6,172 bases of DNA from Streptococcus oralis (GTDB lineage: Bacteria; Bacillota; Bacilli; Lactobacillales; Streptococcaceae), in NCBI GenBank assembly GCA_937930605.1, contig CALHBZ010000265.1, forward strand, positions 1 through 6,172, in the 5' to 3' direction. Made by a program: the position numbers and the translations under genes. Numbering within the stretch: the stretch's first letter is position 1; every line of letters begins with the position of its first letter. This document shows, piece after piece, positions 5,476-6,172 of the stretch. The notes beneath the pieces are model-generated. The model ran no database searches and was not told where the DNA came from. It saw only the letters and a program-made list of their open reading frames with translations.

Positions 5476-6172
5476 CACTTGCTGTCCAATCCAAAGATAC
5501 GCTCTGCATTGGCACTTGTCACAGCAGCTAATTCTTCTGTCGTCATCCCACGCAAATCCGCGATAAAATCTACCACATAGCGTGTGTAGGCGGTTTTGTT
5601 TTCACGGCCACGTTTAGGAACAGGAGCCAGGTAAGGGGCATCTGTCTCAACGAGGATTTTATCCAAAGGAAGTTCCCTAGCAACCTCTTGAATATCCGTC
5701 GCTTTTTTAAAGGTCACCACTCCTGAGAAAGAAATGGTCATGCCAAGTTCGACAAACTTCTCCGCCCACTCCAAAGAACCTGAAAATGAATGCATGATGC
5801 CACCACGAGGACCAACGCCCTCACTCCTGATAATCTCATAAGTATCTTCTAGCGCATCACGAGTGTGGACCACAAAAGGCAAATTCAGGTCCTTAGACAG
5901 CTGAATCTGACGACGAAAAACCTGTTCCTGCACTTCCTTAGGCGCTGTCATCCAATGGTAGTCCAGACCAATCTCCCCCAAGGCAACAACCTTGGGATGT
6001 TTTAGCTTTTCAAGCAAGTAAGCTTCGATCTCGTCTGTGTATGTCCCTGCTTCCGTCGGATGCCAGCCAATAGTTGCGTAGAGTTGCTCATACTCATCTA
6101 CCAACTCTAGGGCTCGCTCAATGGTTGGCTTGTCAAAACCAACAATATTCATCTGTGTCACACCCATCTCAG
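5475..6172 (-). CDS. tatD: TatD family metal-dependent DNase (start cut by right edge)
   Basis: TatD proteins are metal-dependent hydrolases of the amidohydrolase fold with DNase activity, including 3' to 5' exonuclease activity in the E. coli protein. They act in the cytosol. The visible part runs from a partial codon at 6172 to the TGA at 5475-5477. The ATG at 6167 is internal: an in-frame GAG precedes it, and the HxH metal-binding motif that opens the family is missing, so about 25-30 residues lie beyond the window. Counting from that methionine, the remaining metal and catalytic residues are present: E65 in GEIGLDYHW, H101 in VVHTRDA, H126 in GIMHSFSG and D176 in ETDAPYLAP. The C-terminal signature ANAERIFGL is at 219-227. 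The tatD-rnmV-rsmA order is a known Firmicutes arrangement. The stop overlaps the rnmV start by one base. Confidence 0.96.
   Translation of the reverse strand, partial: EMGVTQMNIVGFDKPTIERALELVDEYEQLYATIGWHPTEAGTYTDEIEAYLLEKLKHPKVVALGEIGLDYHWMTAPKEVQEQVFRRQIQLSKDLNLPFVVHTRDALEDTYEIIRSEGVGPRGGIMHSFSGSLEWAEKFVELGMTISFSGVVTFKKATDIQEVARELPLDKILVETDAPYLAPVPKRGRENKTAYTRYVVDFIADLRGMTTEELAAVTSANAERIFGLDSK

Noticed and set aside
5122..5580. A 152-codon plus-strand open frame opposite rnmV and the tatD tail, with other plus-strand frames opposite rsmA, rpe and rsgA.
   Set aside because: They lie antisense to well-conserved genes, have no recognisable product or ribosome binding site, and are explained by the coding constraint of the other strand.

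Overview
The window looks like chromosomal DNA of a Streptococcus of the mitis/pneumoniae group. This is inferred from the recognisable proteins and the gene order tatD-rnmV-(two small unknown genes)-rsmA-rsgA-rpe-thiN-rmuC, and it rests on memory of these families, not on a search. Every real gene lies on the minus strand, so transcription runs from high to low coordinates. Both ends are cut: tatD lacks its start at the right edge and rmuC lacks its C-terminal half at the left edge.

Layout in transcription order: tatD (partial, 5475-6172); rnmV (4909-5475), whose start overlaps the tatD stop by one base; a 93-base gap with a likely extended -10 promoter; a 98-residue unknown gene (4519-4815); a 156-base gap holding sequence relics (4363-4518); a 237-residue unknown gene with a C-terminal membrane anchor (3649-4362); rsmA/ksgA (2757-3629); rsgA (1877-2755); rpe (1210-1866); thiN (585-1247); rmuC (partial, 1-583). 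From rsmA to rmuC the genes are packed with gaps of 1 to 10 bases or an overlap of 38 bases, as expected of one operon. RnmV matures 5S rRNA, RsmA methylates 16S rRNA and RsgA checks the 30S subunit, so the core of the cluster is ribosome maturation. Central metabolism (Rpe), cofactor synthesis (ThiN) and DNA-related proteins (TatD, RmuC) surround it.

The unusual part is the interval between rnmV and rsmA. Both unknown genes end at the same 20-base sequence, which includes the rsmA leader and its ATG (19 of 20 bases match, 877 bases apart). The upstream copy carries an ATG that stops after eight codons. Just before the 237-residue gene there is an in-frame peptide, SKQLALFGVTLTE, that matches the C-terminus of RnmV (LKRLELFGVTLAE). 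Its reading frame closes at the ribosome binding site of that gene. My reading is that two alternative occupants of one slot, each originally 'rnmV - gene - rsmA', have been stacked in tandem by recombination. The second occupant brought a scrap of a donor rnmV tail with it. This is an inference that comparison of related genomes can test.

No rRNA, tRNA, CRISPR array, insertion sequence, phage gene or convincing terminator was seen.
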